In this document: positions 15,658-25,429 of the stretch, piece after piece
How positions within the stretch are numbered: position 1 is the first letter of the stretch
Layout of the letters: the number at the start of each line of letters is the position of its first letter
NCBI RefSeq assembly: GCF_027570195.1
Contig: NZ_JAKMUZ010000022.1
Span: forward strand, 1 to 36,008
Direction: 5' to 3'
Source: Corynebacterium yonathiae
GTDB taxonomy: Bacteria > Actinomycetota > Actinomycetes > Mycobacteriales > Mycobacteriaceae
DNA: 36,008 nucleotides
Position numbers and translations under genes: made by a program
The notes under the pieces: model-generated
What the model was told of the DNA's origin: nothing
What the model saw: the letters and a program-made list of their open reading frames with translations, nothing else
The model's database searches: none

Positions 15658-17437
15658 AAGCTTGCGGGCCTTCCTCTCCACCAAAAAGGTTTGCTTCATC
15701 CACATCGCGGATAACGGGTTTGCCTAAAGCATATTCCACTATGTCTAGAAAACGATGACGGCGATCCGCGAAAAACTCGCGCGGTTGTGATGCGCGCAGA
15801 TAGTCCAAGTTCATCTCGTGGGATGCTAGCACCGCATCAAATTGAGCGTCTTCCATGATTGACTTGGACTGAACGCGCGGCAGGTAGCGATTTGGCGCGA
15901 AACCGTCGAGCACTACCTCGGTTCGCTTGCCCATCGGGGTGTAGTTCATCACTGACTCCGCCAAAACGGGATCTACTCCGTGGCGCTTACACCAGTTAAG
16001 CGGGAATACGGGGAAAAATCCTGGTTTGAGCTCTTCGAATGTATGGCGATTGAAAGCCTTTCCTGTACGCCAATCCTTCGCGCCGCGCGCCATGAGGAGG
16101 GCATAGAGTCCATGCCAAACGCCGTCCTTATCATCTACAGAGAGCAAGCGGGACTCGCGGAAGGAGGCATCGGTGACGGTCTTCGGGACCTCGTCCGTTG
16201 CACCGGCTACCCACTCGGTGACCTCGTCCACATCGCGAGCAGCGCGCAGCTGCACTGCAGACGAGCCATAAAGCTCGCCGAAGACGCCACACCAGAACCA
16301 TTGGTTTATGCGGTCCCACGATTGCTGGGTGGACAACGCTCCCCCACGCTTAGCCAAGCGCGCAATAATGACGGCTAGGGGAACAATCTGCTCATTGAAT
16401 GGAACCTGGTCCGTGCTAAGGATGCATCGTTCCGCTAGAAACTCGGATACCTCACGGAAAGTAATGCGTAGATCATTGGCCGCCGCCTTATACTCCGCTA
16501 GGGATAGTTTCAGGATGTCCTCGCGCTGCCCACCAGCGCTACCTTTTTCTCCGGAGACTAAAAGCGATACCGCGGAAAGGAACTCGGTACGCCCAATTCC
16601 GTCCAGAGCCGGGGATTTGCGTAGATCCTTTTCCACTTCTTGCCAATCAGCGGCCAAGTGAAAGCTCGGATCTTCAGAGGCAAAAACTGCAGTGAGAAGA
16701 TCGAAGACGTCCATCTGCAGACCTGCTGAGTTTGCCTGGGCGAAAATCGAGCCAATTCCAGCCCGCTCCGTCTCGCGGGACAAACGAATCATCGGCAGGT
16801 CATAACCGGACAAAGGCCGGACGATGCGGTTATTAAACGCTGCCAGTTCCGCGCTATGTTCTTCTTTGGCTGCGGCAAGCTCAAAGAGCATGCCAACGCC
16901 ATCTTCACTCAATAGTGAAGCTACAGGAATGCACATATTCTCTAGGGCATCTTCCCGCGAGAGGATGTCCCCTTCAATTGCCGGTGCAAAGTGCGATCGA
17001 ATTTTGCCATTCTGATCAACTGCAAAGATGGCGTCATCCGGCATAAGCTCGCCCCGAACGGCAGCTCGAATATCAATAAAGAAACGGCGGTGAATTTTCT
17101 TCTTCCGGAAGTCAGTAGTGTCTACAAAGCCTTCGCCGTTGAAGCAATGATACAAGGTGGTTAGGCGCTGTTGCCCGTCCAACAGGAGCAGGCCGGGATC
17201 GACACCAGTGTCAGGCGCACCGACAAGGGGGCGAGGACGAAAGCGCATCTTTTCGTTACGAGTATCAAGAGCCATAAGCGCGCCAATGGGATAGCCACGC
17301 AACACAGAAACAATGAGAGAACGGATGCGGTCTTCATCCCAGGCATAGCTGCGCTGGAAGTCAGGAAGCTGGATGTCCCCGCGATCAATCCGAGCAAAGA
17401 GGTCTTTGAGATCATAACTTGGCGTCGTAAAACCCAT
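15647..17437 (-). CDS. DUF262 (GmrSD-like) protein with degenerate C-terminal HNH-type domain
   Basis: This is a 596-residue protein. The N-terminal DUF262 domain has IQLPDFQRSYAWD (residues 22-34) and LLLLDGQQRLTTLY (83-96), the ParB/Srx-like nucleotide site seen in the GmrS half of type IV restriction enzymes. The C-terminal part resembles the DUF1524/HNH half of related fusions: WCKRHGV, MNYTPMGKRT, APNRYLPRV, an SHE-like helix, and FADRRHRFLDIVEYALGK. Where relatives carry a His-His pair before IFP, this protein reads FFPVFP (474-479), so nuclease activity looks lost or changed. The ATG at 17437 has AGGA eight bases upstream; a GTG at 17458 is less likely. It is upstream of the lipoprotein gene and overlaps it. 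Phage defence is only a possibility. Confidence 0.82.
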   Translation of the reverse strand: MGFTTPSYDLKDLFARIDRGDIQLPDFQRSYAWDEDRIRSLIVSVLRGYPIGALMALDTRNEKMRFRPRPLVGAPDTGVDPGLLLLDGQQRLTTLYHCFNGEGFVDTTDFRKKKIHRRFFIDIRAAVRGELMPDDAIFAVDQNGKIRSHFAPAIEGDILSREDALENMCIPVASLLSEDGVGMLFELAAAKEEHSAELAAFNNRIVRPLSGYDLPMIRLSRETERAGIGSIFAQANSAGLQMDVFDLLTAVFASEDPSFHLAADWQEVEKDLRKSPALDGIGRTEFLSAVSLLVSGEKGSAGGQREDILKLSLAEYKAAANDLRITFREVSEFLAERCILSTDQVPFNEQIVPLAVIIARLAKRGGALSTQQSWDRINQWFWCGVFGELYGSSAVQLRAARDVDEVTEWVAGATDEVPKTVTDASFRESRLLSVDDKDGVWHGLYALLMARGAKDWRTGKAFNRHTFEELKPGFFPVFPLNWCKRHGVDPVLAESVMNYTPMGKRTEVVLDGFAPNRYLPRVQSKSIMEDAQFDAVLASHEMNLDYLRASQPREFFADRRHRFLDIVEYALGKPVIRDVDEANLFGGEEGPQAFDR

Positions 17438-17490
17438 GGCCCCTATCCTACTCGCCACACTGGGTTTTCACCTGCTCCAGATATAGCCAA

Positions 17491-17522
17491 ACCCACGGTA
17501 AACGCGCTGGTTCACCGTGGGT
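17491..17522 (-). terminator. Terminator after ilvC
   Basis: ACCCACGGT and ACCGTGGGT pair perfectly across a 14-base loop, 28 bases after the ilvC stop. On the minus strand the stem is followed by TTTGG. It is probably the end of the ilv transcript. Confidence 0.65.
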
Positions 17523-17549
17523 CATCTCCTATAGACGCCGCCTTATGAA

Positions 17550-18601
<1,052 letters not shown>

Positions 18602-18621
18602 GAATCAACGTCCCACCGAAT

Positions 18622-18627
18622 ACTATA
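18622..18627 (-). promoter_or_regulatory. -10 hexamer TATAGT of an internal ilvC promoter
   Basis: TATAGT on the minus strand in the ilvN-ilvC gap is a near-consensus -10 element. No good -35 is visible. The inverted-repeat element at 18648-18663 lies where a -35 would be. Confidence 0.5.
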
Positions 18628-18647
18628 CCAGTAGGTGAGATTCAATG

Positions 18648-18663
18648 CTCACATAGTGAGATA
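18648..18663. promoter_or_regulatory. Inverted-repeat element shared with ilvB upstream region
   Basis: CTCACATAGTGAGATA contains CTCAC-ATA-GTGAG. It differs at only two of 16 positions from the element at 21273-21288 upstream of the ilvB leader. Placement upstream of a -10 element in both cases suggests a common regulator. Confidence 0.55.
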
Positions 18664-19182
18664 TTAATTTCGAGGTGGCGCCATCGCTTTGGGGCCACGA
18701 CCTAAGGCGACATCTCCCGACTGCACCAGCTCGAGCACACCGAATGGCTCTAAGACATCGAGCAGCGCGGCCAGCTTTCCCGGGGTACCAGTCGCCTCCA
18801 CCACCACGGATTCTTGTGCCACATCTACCACGCGAGCGCGGAAAATATTTACTGCATCGACAACCTGTGGCCGGTTAGTATTATTTGCAGCCACCTTGAC
18901 CATCATCAGAGCCCGCGCCACGGTTGCATCGGCCTCGAGCTCGACTACCTTGATGACCGGAACGATTTTATTGAGCTGCTTAGTTACCTGTTCCATAATC
19001 GTCTCGGATGCATCAACCACGATGGTCAGCCGGTTAATGCCCGGATTTTCCGTTTGGGCGGAAACCAGTGAAATGATGCTGTAGCCACGCCGCGAAAACA
19101 TTCCGGTCACCCGCGATAGGATTCCCTCTACGTCTTCTACCAGGACCGACAGGGTATGCCGGGAAACGTCAGTGGGTGCCAT
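18664..19182 (-). CDS. ilvN: Acetolactate synthase small (regulatory) subunit
   Basis: This 172-residue protein starts with an ACT domain (HTLSVLVEDVEGILSRVTGMFSRRGYSIISL) that binds valine and related amino acids. Its C-terminal half (residues 80-160) activates the catalytic subunit. The length matches corynebacterial IlvN. It starts two bases after the ilvB stop, so the two subunits are co-translated. Confidence 0.97.
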   Translation of the reverse strand: MAPTDVSRHTLSVLVEDVEGILSRVTGMFSRRGYSIISLVSAQTENPGINRLTIVVDASETIMEQVTKQLNKIVPVIKVVELEADATVARALMMVKVAANNTNRPQVVDAVNIFRARVVDVAQESVVVEATGTPGKLAALLDVLEPFGVLELVQSGDVALGRGPKAMAPPRN

Positions 19183-19184
19183 GC

Positions 19185-21035
19185 CTATACCTCCTGGATA
19201 GTCTCATCAATATCGGCGGGACTTTCTGCGGCCGATTCATTTTCATCAAATAGGGGGCGCAAGCCGCGGGCATATTGAATCTCTTCGTTGGACGCGCCAC
19301 CTCCAATCATTGGCCATACCTGGGCATCTTCTCCAACGATGAAGTCAATAACCACAGGGCGGTCGTTGATTGCGCGGGCCCGTTCAATCGCCGGCACCAC
19401 TTCTTCTTCACAGGTAACCCGGATAGCCTCGCACCCCAGCGCTTCTGCCAAGCGGACAAAGTCCGGGGTATACGCATCGCGCTCTCGTAGCTTGGTATGG
19501 GAGTAGTTCTCATTGAAGAACAGGGTTTGCCACTGCCGGACCATTCCCAAGTTGCCGTTATTAATAACGGCAACCTTGAATGGGAAGCCCTCCAAAGCTG
19601 CGGTGGTTAGCTCCTGGTTGGTCATCTGGAAGCAGCCATCACCGTCAATTGCCCAAACCTCTTTATCCGGACATGCTGCTTTGGCGCCGAGGGCCGCCGG
19701 TACTGCATAGCCCATGGTTCCGGCCCCGCCAGAGTTAATCCAGGAACGTGGCCGTTCAAAATCAATAAACTGTGCCGACCACATCTGGTGCTGCCCTACT
19801 CCGGCGCAGTAGATCGCCTCAGGACCTACGGTTTCACTGAGCTTTTCTAAGACAAATTGCGGATTTAACTGCCCATCCGGAGTGGGATCATAACCGCGGG
19901 GAAACCGCTCCTTGAGACCGTCAAGATAGTCCCGCCATGGGCCTGTCTGCGGAAGATTCAGGGCGGAGTTCTTGCGATATTCCTTAAGGAGCCCCGCTAA
20001 TACCTTTTGTGCGTCACCCACGATAGGCACGTCCACTTCGCGGATTTTTCCAATTTCAGCAGGGTCGATATCCGCGTGAACCACCCGGGCCCCAGGGGCA
20101 AAGGTGGAGGTGTCCCCAGTGACTCGATCGTCGAAACGTGCGCCGATAGCAATAAGCAGGTCCGATCGTTGCATTGCCGCTACCGCCGGAACGGTGCCGT
20201 GCATTCCCGGCATCCCCATATGTAGCGGATGAGAATCCGGGAAAGACCCCAACGCCATAAGCGTGGTGACGACTGGAATTCCGGTAAATTCCGCAAACTC
20301 CCGCAGCTCCTTTGCCGCACCCGCCTTGATTACGCCGCCACCGGCGTAAATGACCGGTTTTTCCGCTTGCGCGATGAGCTCGACCGCTTGCGCGATTTGG
20401 CGGTGATGTGGCTTGGTCGTTGGCTTATATCCCGGCAAATCGAACGTAGTTGGAAAAGAATAGTCCAAGTGGCCATTCTGAACGTCTTTCGGGATATCCA
20501 CTAAGACCGGACCTGGGCGGCCTGTGGAAGCCAAATGGAATGCTGCAGCAATAGCAGCAGGAATTTGGCTAGGCTCCGTCACGATGTAGTTGTGCTTGGT
20601 AATCGGCATTGTCACGCCGCGGATATCTGCCTCTTGGAAGGCATCGGTTCCCAAAAGATTGCTTCCCACCTGGCCGGTGATGGCAACGATGGGGACGGAG
20701 TCCAGGTTGGCGTCGGCAAGCGCTGTCACCAAGTTAGTAGCCCCCGGCCCAGAGGTGGCAATGCACACGCCTACCTTGCCTGAGGCTTGGGCGTAACCCT
20801 CTGCAGCGTGGCCAGCCCCCTGCTCATGGCGGGTGAGCACATGCCGCAACTTGGTCGAGGCATGCAAGGCATCGTAGAGAGGAAGCACAGCGCCGCCTGG
20901 AATGCCGAAGACTAGATCGGTTCCCAAGTCTTCAAGAGTGCGGACAATGGCGTGGGCACCACTCATCCGCTCCGGAGCGTGGGCGCGTGAGGCTGCAGCC
21001 ACCGAAGCGGGCGTGGGCGAAGTTGTCGTAACCAC
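19185..21035 (-). CDS. ilvB: Acetolactate synthase large (catalytic) subunit
   Basis: This 616-residue thiamine-diphosphate and FAD enzyme condenses pyruvate with pyruvate or 2-ketobutyrate, the first common step to valine, leucine and isoleucine. The N-terminal [16 protein letters not shown], the activating Glu in [14 protein letters not shown], the FAD region and the ThDP motif [14 protein letters not shown] ... [13 protein letters not shown] are present. The GTG at 21035 is chosen because AAGGAG lies ten bases upstream. The frame is open to 21107, but that stretch directly follows the attenuator and has no better start. Expression is probably controlled by the leader peptide and terminator-like hairpin upstream. 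ilvN follows after two bases. Confidence 0.96.
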   Translation of the reverse strand: MVTTTSPTPASVAAASRAHAPERMSGAHAIVRTLEDLGTDLVFGIPGGAVLPLYDALHASTKLRHVLTRHEQGAGHAAEGYAQASGKVGVCIATSGPGATNLVTALADANLDSVPIVAITGQVGSNLLGTDAFQEADIRGVTMPITKHNYIVTEPSQIPAAIAAAFHLASTGRPGPVLVDIPKDVQNGHLDYSFPTTFDLPGYKPTTKPHHRQIAQAVELIAQAEKPVIYAGGGVIKAGAAKELREFAEFTGIPVVTTLMALGSFPDSHPLHMGMPGMHGTVPAVAAMQRSDLLIAIGARFDDRVTGDTSTFAPGARVVHADIDPAEIGKIREVDVPIVGDAQKVLAGLLKEYRKNSALNLPQTGPWRDYLDGLKERFPRGYDPTPDGQLNPQFVLEKLSETVGPEAIYCAGVGQHQMWSAQFIDFERPRSWINSGGAGTMGYAVPAALGAKAACPDKEVWAIDGDGCFQMTNQELTTAALEGFPFKVAVINNGNLGMVRQWQTLFFNENYSHTKLRERDAYTPDFVRLAEALGCEAIRVTCEEEVVPAIERARAINDRPVVIDFIVGEDAQVWPMIGGGASNEEIQYARGLRPLFDENESAAESPADIDETIQEV

Positions 21036-21108
21036 GGTTAATGTGCTCCTTGGATTGCTCTGATACTGGTCCTGATCATCATCGTTAACGCCTTTAGATA
21101 TGAACAAA

Positions 21109-21138
21109 GCCCCCGCGGGCTGGTGTGTCTGCGGGGGC
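21109..21138 (-). terminator. Attenuator hairpin of the ilvBNC leader
   Basis: GCCCCCGC and GCGGGGGC pair perfectly across 14 bases and are followed on the minus strand by TTTGTT. It lies about 30 bases after the leader-peptide stop and about 75 bases before ilvB. The layout is that of a transcription attenuator. An alternative antiterminator pairing could not be confirmed by eye. Confidence 0.75.
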
Positions 21139-21160
21139 GAAAAGCGTCGACGTCATAGGC

Positions 21161-21179
21161 GCCGCGGTCACCACCGCGC
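21161..21179 (-). promoter_or_regulatory. Pause-type hairpin overlapping the leader-peptide stop
   Basis: GCGCGGT pairs with ACCGCGGC (one bulged base) around GGTG. It spans the last codons and stop of the leader peptide, where a ribosome finishing or stalling in the leader would affect it. Confidence 0.45.
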
Positions 21180-21215
21180 TGGTACTACCTGAAGTCGAAT
21201 AATGATCATGGACAT
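21168..21215 (-). CDS. ilvB leader peptide (Ile/Leu/Val-rich)
   Basis: The frame encodes MSMIIIRLQVVPARW then TGA: 15 residues with three consecutive Ile, one Leu and two Val. A ribosome would stall here when any of the three end products is scarce, which should favour read-through of the downstream terminator hairpin. C. glutamicum is known to control ilvBNC with a leader peptide of similar size. There is no ribosome-binding site. The -10 hexamer TATAGT ends seven bases before the second ATG (21209), so the mRNA may start at that ATG, giving a leaderless 13-residue form. Confidence 0.8.
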   Translation of the reverse strand: MSMIIIRLQVVPARW

Positions 21216-21216
21216 G

Positions 21217-21222
21217 ACTATA
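21217..21222 (-). promoter_or_regulatory. -10 hexamer TATAGT of the ilvBNC promoter
   Basis: This near-consensus -10 element lies seven bases before the second ATG of the leader peptide. The 16-bp inverted-repeat element lies about 50 bases further upstream. No clear -35 is visible. Confidence 0.6.
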
Positions 21223-21272
21223 CACCGATAGGTATTACAGCCGTGCCGATTACCCCCTTTTGGGATCCTATT

Positions 21273-21288
21273 CTCATATAGTGGGATA
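21273..21288. promoter_or_regulatory. Inverted-repeat element upstream of ilvB, shared with ilvC
   Basis: CTCATATAGTGGGATA matches the ilvC-upstream element at 14 of 16 positions. It lies in the divergent region between the ilvB leader promoter and the PH-domain gene, so it could act on both. Confidence 0.55.
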
Positions 21289-21327
21289 CATGTGAAAATA
21301 GGTTAGCCCTCGCCTACCTCTGTGAAT

Positions 21328-21333
21328 TAGGCT
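21328..21333 (+). promoter_or_regulatory. -10 hexamer TAGGCT, probable leaderless start
   Basis: TAGGCT ends eight bases before the ATG at 21342, and no Shine-Dalgarno sequence lies in between. Confidence 0.4.
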
Positions 21334-21341
21334 TGCACACT

Positions 21342-21884
21342 ATGACTCCACCACCTAAGGACAACAAACCTCATCAGTCCACCACCCAGGCAGAGGTTTT
21401 CAAGCCATCCCGCGACCACATCTTGGGCATCCTCATCCTGTCCGCTATTGCGCTTTTAAGCATTGGTTGGGCCCCCAAATACCTCGCATGGTTGTTCATT
21501 ATCCCCATCCTCGGATTGTGGTGGGTCATAAAATCCCGCACCAAGGTCTCCGAATCCGGGATCAGTATCTCCTATGCCTTCCGGAAAAAGGTGCAGATCC
21601 CGTGGGACGATTTTGCCGGTATCGGGTTCCAACGCGCCCGCGCCTTTGCTCGTACGAGAAGCGGCGCGGAGCACAGCCTGCCCGGCATTACCTTTAACTC
21701 GCTCCCGCGACTTTCGGAAGCCTCCCGCGGCCGCATCCCTGATGCCCTTACCCAGGGCCGTAAAGCGGCAGATGAAAAGGTGGTTATCGTCCACCGCGAC
21801 GGCCAACAGATCCTCCTCAGCAAAGAAGAGTACGAGGACTACCTTGAGCGCCACCCCGAGCTCAAGCCTTCGGCCGACAACTAA
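21342..21884 (+). CDS. Membrane PH-domain protein, CFP-6 family
   Basis: This 180-residue protein has two adjacent hydrophobic segments (about residues 28-70: ILGILILSAIALLSIGW and YLAWLFIIPILGLWWVI). A small bacterial PH domain follows (TKVSESGISISYAFRKKVQIPWDDFAGIGF ... LPGITFNSLPRLSEAS) and then a charged C-terminal tail. This arrangement matches the actinobacterial bPH6 family that includes M. tuberculosis CFP-6 (Rv3004), which also sits beside ilvB-ilvN-ilvC, so orthology is likely. The molecular role is unknown. The ATG at 21342 follows a -10-like TAGGCT and may be leaderless; a TTG nine bases upstream is less likely. It is divergent from the ilvB leader and 50 bp upstream of ilvD. Confidence 0.85.
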   Translation: MTPPPKDNKPHQSTTQAEVFKPSRDHILGILILSAIALLSIGWAPKYLAWLFIIPILGLWWVIKSRTKVSESGISISYAFRKKVQIPWDDFAGIGFQRARAFARTRSGAEHSLPGITFNSLPRLSEASRGRIPDALTQGRKAADEKVVIVHRDGQQILLSKEEYEDYLERHPELKPSADN

Positions 21885-21934
21885 ATACCTGCCTAGACTC
21901 CCCCACGTCCCTTTAAGGAATGGTGACTTTAACC

Positions 21935-23788
21935 ATGTTCCCGCTGCGTTCAAAAGTAACTACCGTCGGCCGCCAAGCCTCTGGCGCCCGCGCCCTCTGG
22001 CGGGCTACCGGCACCAAGGAAAATGACTTTGGCAAACCGATCGTCGCCATCGCCAACTCCTATACCCAATTCGTCCCCGGCCATGTGCACCTGAAAAACG
22101 TCGGCGATATCGTCGCCGATGCCGTACGCGAAGCCGGTGGCGTGCCCAAGGAATTTAATACCATCGCTGTCGACGATGGCATCGCTATGGGCCACAGCGG
22201 CATGCTGTACTCGCTGCCCTCGCGCGAAATCATTTCCGATTCCATCGAGTACATGGCCAATGCCCATACTGCCGACGCCCTGGTATGCATCTCCAACTGC
22301 GATAAGATCACCCCGGGCATGCTCAATGCTGCCCTGCGGTTAAATATCCCCACCATCTTCGTCTCGGGTGGACCGATGGAAGCCGGAAAGGCCGTTGTAG
22401 TAGATGGGGTAGCCCACGCACCCACCGATCTCATCACCGCCATCACCGCCTCGGCCAACGACGCGGTATCTGATGAAGGATTAACCCAAGTCGAGGAATC
22501 CGCCTGCCCTACCTGCGGCTCCTGCTCCGGCATGTTTACTGCCAATTCCATGAACTGCCTGACCGAAGCACTCGGCCTAGCCTTGCCCGGCAACGGCACT
22601 ACCTTGGCTACTCACACGGCCCGCCGCAGCCTATTTGAAAAGGCCGGCTCCACTGTCGTCGATATGTGCCGCCGCTATTACGGCGAAGAAGACGAATCCG
22701 TCCTGCCGCGCAATATCGCCACTAAGGAAGCCTTCACTAACGCCATGGCCCTAGATATGGCCATGGGCGGCTCCACCAATACCATCCTGCACACGCTGGC
22801 GGCCGCCCAGGAAGGCGAGGTAGACTTCACCCTAGATGACATCAATGACATCTCCTACCGCGTCCCGTGTTTGTCCAAGGTAGCGCCCAACGGCACCTAC
22901 CACATTGAAGACGTCCACCGCGCCGGCGGCATCCCCGCGATTTTGGGCGAACTTCGCCGCGCCGGACACCTCAATCTCAAGGTACATACAGCGCTGTATG
23001 ACAATGCCGAGCAGTGGCTAGATGACTGGGATATCCGCAACCCCCACGCCACCGAGGAGGCCCGCGAACTGTACTACGCCGCGCCGGGCGGGGTGCGCAC
23101 CACTGAGCCATTCTCCCAATCCAACCGCTGGGACGAACTCGATACCGATGCCGCCAATGGCTGCATCCACGACGCCGAGCATGCCTTTTCTTCCGACGGC
23201 GGCCTCGTTGTCCTGCGCGGCAACTTGGCCCCCGACGGGGCCATCGTCAAGGCCGCGGGCGTCGAAGAGGAGCTGTGGACCTTCTCCGGCCCTGCACGGG
23301 TCGTGGAATCCCAAGAAGAAGCGGTATCTATCATCCTCAATAAGGAGGTTCAGCCGGGCGATGTCGTGGTCATCCGCTATGAAGGCCCGGCAGGTGGCCC
23401 TGGCATGCAAGAGATGCTCCACCCGACCTCCTTCCTCAAGGGCGCCGGTTTGGGGAAGGCATGTGCCTTGATTACCGACGGCCGCTTCTCCGGCGGCACC
23501 TCTGGGCTTTCCATTGGCCACATCTCCCCCGAGGCGGCCCACCAGGGAATGATCGGCCTCATCGAAAACGGCGACACCATCACAATCAATATCCACGAAC
23601 GCGAGCTCACCTTGGACGTAGCCGAAGACGTGCTGGAGCGCCGCCGCGCCGCCCAAGAACAGCGCGAGCGCCCCTGGACTCCGCTAAACCGCAACCGCCC
23701 CATCACTAAGGCGCTGCGCGCATATGCCGCCATGGCCACCTCTGCCGACCGCGGCGCGGTGCGCGTAGTCGACGGACATGTGAATTAG
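21935..23788 (+). CDS. ilvD: Dihydroxy-acid dehydratase
   Basis: This 617-residue iron-sulfur enzyme dehydrates the dihydroxy acids made by IlvC to the keto acids of valine and isoleucine. Cluster-ligand Cys residues are in [10 protein letters not shown] and in the [12 protein letters not shown] segment. The [27 protein letters not shown] and [16 protein letters not shown] regions are highly conserved. The start [14 protein letters not shown] at 21935 matches the family N-terminus ([13 protein letters not shown] in C. glutamicum) and has GGTGA eight bases upstream; an ATG at 21920 is in frame. It is transcribed away from ilvBNC, so it is not part of that operon and lacks its attenuator. Confidence 0.96.
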   Translation: MFPLRSKVTTVGRQASGARALWRATGTKENDFGKPIVAIANSYTQFVPGHVHLKNVGDIVADAVREAGGVPKEFNTIAVDDGIAMGHSGMLYSLPSREIISDSIEYMANAHTADALVCISNCDKITPGMLNAALRLNIPTIFVSGGPMEAGKAVVVDGVAHAPTDLITAITASANDAVSDEGLTQVEESACPTCGSCSGMFTANSMNCLTEALGLALPGNGTTLATHTARRSLFEKAGSTVVDMCRRYYGEEDESVLPRNIATKEAFTNAMALDMAMGGSTNTILHTLAAAQEGEVDFTLDDINDISYRVPCLSKVAPNGTYHIEDVHRAGGIPAILGELRRAGHLNLKVHTALYDNAEQWLDDWDIRNPHATEEARELYYAAPGGVRTTEPFSQSNRWDELDTDAANGCIHDAEHAFSSDGGLVVLRGNLAPDGAIVKAAGVEEELWTFSGPARVVESQEEAVSIILNKEVQPGDVVVIRYEGPAGGPGMQEMLHPTSFLKGAGLGKACALITDGRFSGGTSGLSIGHISPEAAHQGMIGLIENGDTITINIHERELTLDVAEDVLERRRAAQEQRERPWTPLNRNRPITKALRAYAAMATSADRGAVRVVDGHVN

Positions 23789-23854
23789 CCAGGAACAACT
23801 ACTAAATCCCTATGAGCCTCGGTGGGGTGCGCGCCCGTTTACCTGCAGATCACA

Positions 23855-23860
23855 TAAAGT
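23855..23860 (+). promoter_or_regulatory. -10 hexamer TAAAGT, probable leaderless start
   Basis: TAAAGT ends eight bases before the ATG at 23869; no Shine-Dalgarno sequence lies between, and no clear -35 is visible. Confidence 0.4.
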
Positions 23861-23868
23861 GTACTGCG

Positions 23869-25140
23869 ATGAGATTCGCGCGTACCCCATTATTCCGTTA
23901 TGCCCTGACCTTATTGGGGCTCATTCTTGGCGCTAGGAAGATCGTTCAAGACACCCGCATCACAGACTTCCCCATCGACATGGTGGTCTACCGCGAGGGC
24001 GTCAAGGCCTTCCTTGAACACCGCTCTGTCTACAGCGAACCCATGCTGGCCGGCGATATCGAGCTTCCATTTATTTATCCACCCTTCGGCGCGCTGGCCA
24101 TGGTCCCGCTGACGGCCTTCGATGGCATTGACCACGATATGGCAGGCGACATCGTGGTCATCCTCTCGGATGTTCTCGTGCTCGTATGCCTCTACTTCGT
24201 CTTTAAGGCGATACTGAAGACCTCGGAGTTCCTCCTGCCCGTTACCGCTATTACTTGGGCGATTGTATTGCGCTTCGAGCCAGTAGACCTCAATAATGGC
24301 TTTGCTCAAATCAATATCGTGGTCATGACGCTCGTTGTACTCGACCTGGTTCCGCGCAAACGCTTCCTGCCGCAAGGCGTCTTGATTGGCTTGGCCGCCG
24401 CGATCAAAATTACCCCGCTGGCTATGTTGCTTTATTTCCTCGTGCGCAAGGAGTGGAAGCAGATTGCCACAGCGCTCCTTTCCGCTGTTGCGGCCACCCT
24501 CCTTGCCGCAGCCTTCCGCTGGCACGCGTTCATGGAGTTCTTCAGTTCCAAATTGCTCGATATGGGCTCTGGCGGCGACTTCGGCGTAGGCACTGATTAC
24601 CAGTCCAATAGCTCTATCAAGGGCACCATCCAGCGCATGTATTCTTCTTCCGAGGCCATGGACGCCAATGGGTTGGCCATCAACATTGCGTGGATCACCG
24701 CCTCCCTCGTGGTCATTGCATTCGCGGCGTGGCTTATTAAGCGACTGTGCGAGGAGCACCTGCTTGTCGACGCCCAAATGGTCACCGCCCTCACCCTCCT
24801 GCTCATCTCCCCCGTTTCCTGGTCACACCACTGGGTCTGGCTCACGCTCATCATCCCAGTCTTCCTTTACCGCGCCTGGAGCTGGCTTTCTACTGGATGG
24901 GCCGCGGGCAGCCTTCTTACCGTTCTCGTTGCCTGGGCAGGCATGCTGCTGACCGTCCCGCCCAAGTGGTGGTGGGGCGATCAAGTCGATGTCCACGCCA
25001 TGGAGCGCTACCAAAAGTTTTGGGTAGATGACTTCGTCTGGCTAACCATACTGTCCGTCGCGCTTTATACAGCCGCGCTATACGTCGCCCGTCGCAACCG
25101 AACCGCGCACACCGCTACTCCTGCCCCGCTAGCGCCTTAA
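23869..25140 (+). CDS. GT87 (GT-C) polyprenyl-phosphate-mannose-dependent mannosyltransferase
   Basis: This 423-residue integral membrane protein has about ten hydrophobic segments. The first extracytoplasmic loop carries the family signature: FPIDMVVYREG (D37 ... Y41, probable catalytic Asp), then a short stretch to VYSEP and PFIYPPFGALAMVPL. The later motif SPVSWSHHWVW is also typical of GT87 (DUF2029) enzymes. Members add alpha-1,2-mannose to phosphatidylinositol mannosides, lipomannan or similar envelope glycans of Corynebacteriales; which acceptor is used here cannot be read from sequence. The ATG at 23869 follows a -10-like TAAAGT; an upstream ATG at 23812 gives an unlikely basic extension. 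The 3' end overlaps the convergent regulator gene by 26 bases. Confidence 0.87.
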   Translation: MRFARTPLFRYALTLLGLILGARKIVQDTRITDFPIDMVVYREGVKAFLEHRSVYSEPMLAGDIELPFIYPPFGALAMVPLTAFDGIDHDMAGDIVVILSDVLVLVCLYFVFKAILKTSEFLLPVTAITWAIVLRFEPVDLNNGFAQINIVVMTLVVLDLVPRKRFLPQGVLIGLAAAIKITPLAMLLYFLVRKEWKQIATALLSAVAATLLAAAFRWHAFMEFFSSKLLDMGSGGDFGVGTDYQSNSSIKGTIQRMYSSSEAMDANGLAINIAWITASLVVIAFAAWLIKRLCEEHLLVDAQMVTALTLLLISPVSWSHHWVWLTLIIPVFLYRAWSWLSTGWAAGSLLTVLVAWAGMLLTVPPKWWWGDQVDVHAMERYQKFWVDDFVWLTILSVALYTAALYVARRNRTAHTATPAPLAP

Positions 25141-25429
25141 GCGCCGAAAGGTGCGAGTCGAATGCGGCCTTGCCTTTAGCCGTGAGCATCACCCACACCG
25201 TGTCCTTGCCGCGCGAGGATCCGTACTCGCGAAATCGGCTGATATAACCCTCTTTTTCCAGGGCGCTTAGTTGCTTGGACAAAGTGGCATCAGATTGCCC
25301 CACCTTGTCCCGGATCGCTGCAAAGCGCATCTCCTTGTTTATGGTTCCTTCCACGGCCCCAGCCGCGTTGAGTACCGCGCAAATCTTAAACCGGTTGAGC
25401 GGGTGAATTATCGGATCGAGCTCACTCAT
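25115..25429 (-). CDS. Small winged-helix transcriptional regulator
   Basis: This 104-residue protein consists of a single winged-helix DNA-binding domain. It has an N-terminal helix (NRFKICAVLNAAG), the recognition region FAAIRDKVGQSDATLSKQLSALEKEGYI and the wing (SRGKDTVWVMLTAKGKAAF). It resembles the MarR-like HTH_34 group that often pairs with a small membrane protein. The start ATGAGTGA overlaps the stop of the upstream membrane-protein gene by 8 bases, so the two are translated together. The palindrome at their shared promoter (25933-25949) is a natural candidate for its operator, making the pair autoregulated. The ligand is unknown. The gene's end lies inside the convergent GT87 gene. 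Confidence 0.85.
   Translation of the reverse strand: MSELDPIIHPLNRFKICAVLNAAGAVEGTINKEMRFAAIRDKVGQSDATLSKQLSALEKEGYISRFREYGSSRGKDTVWVMLTAKGKAAFDSHLSALKALAGQE

Noticed and set aside
21036..21107. In-frame upstream extension of ilvB to a TTG at 21107
   Set aside because: It directly follows the attenuator hairpin and has no good start signal; the GTG at 21035 has AAGGAG at ten bases.
23911..24777. 288-codon open frame on the minus strand
   Set aside because: It is the shadow of the GT87 mannosyltransferase, which has clear family motifs on the plus strand.
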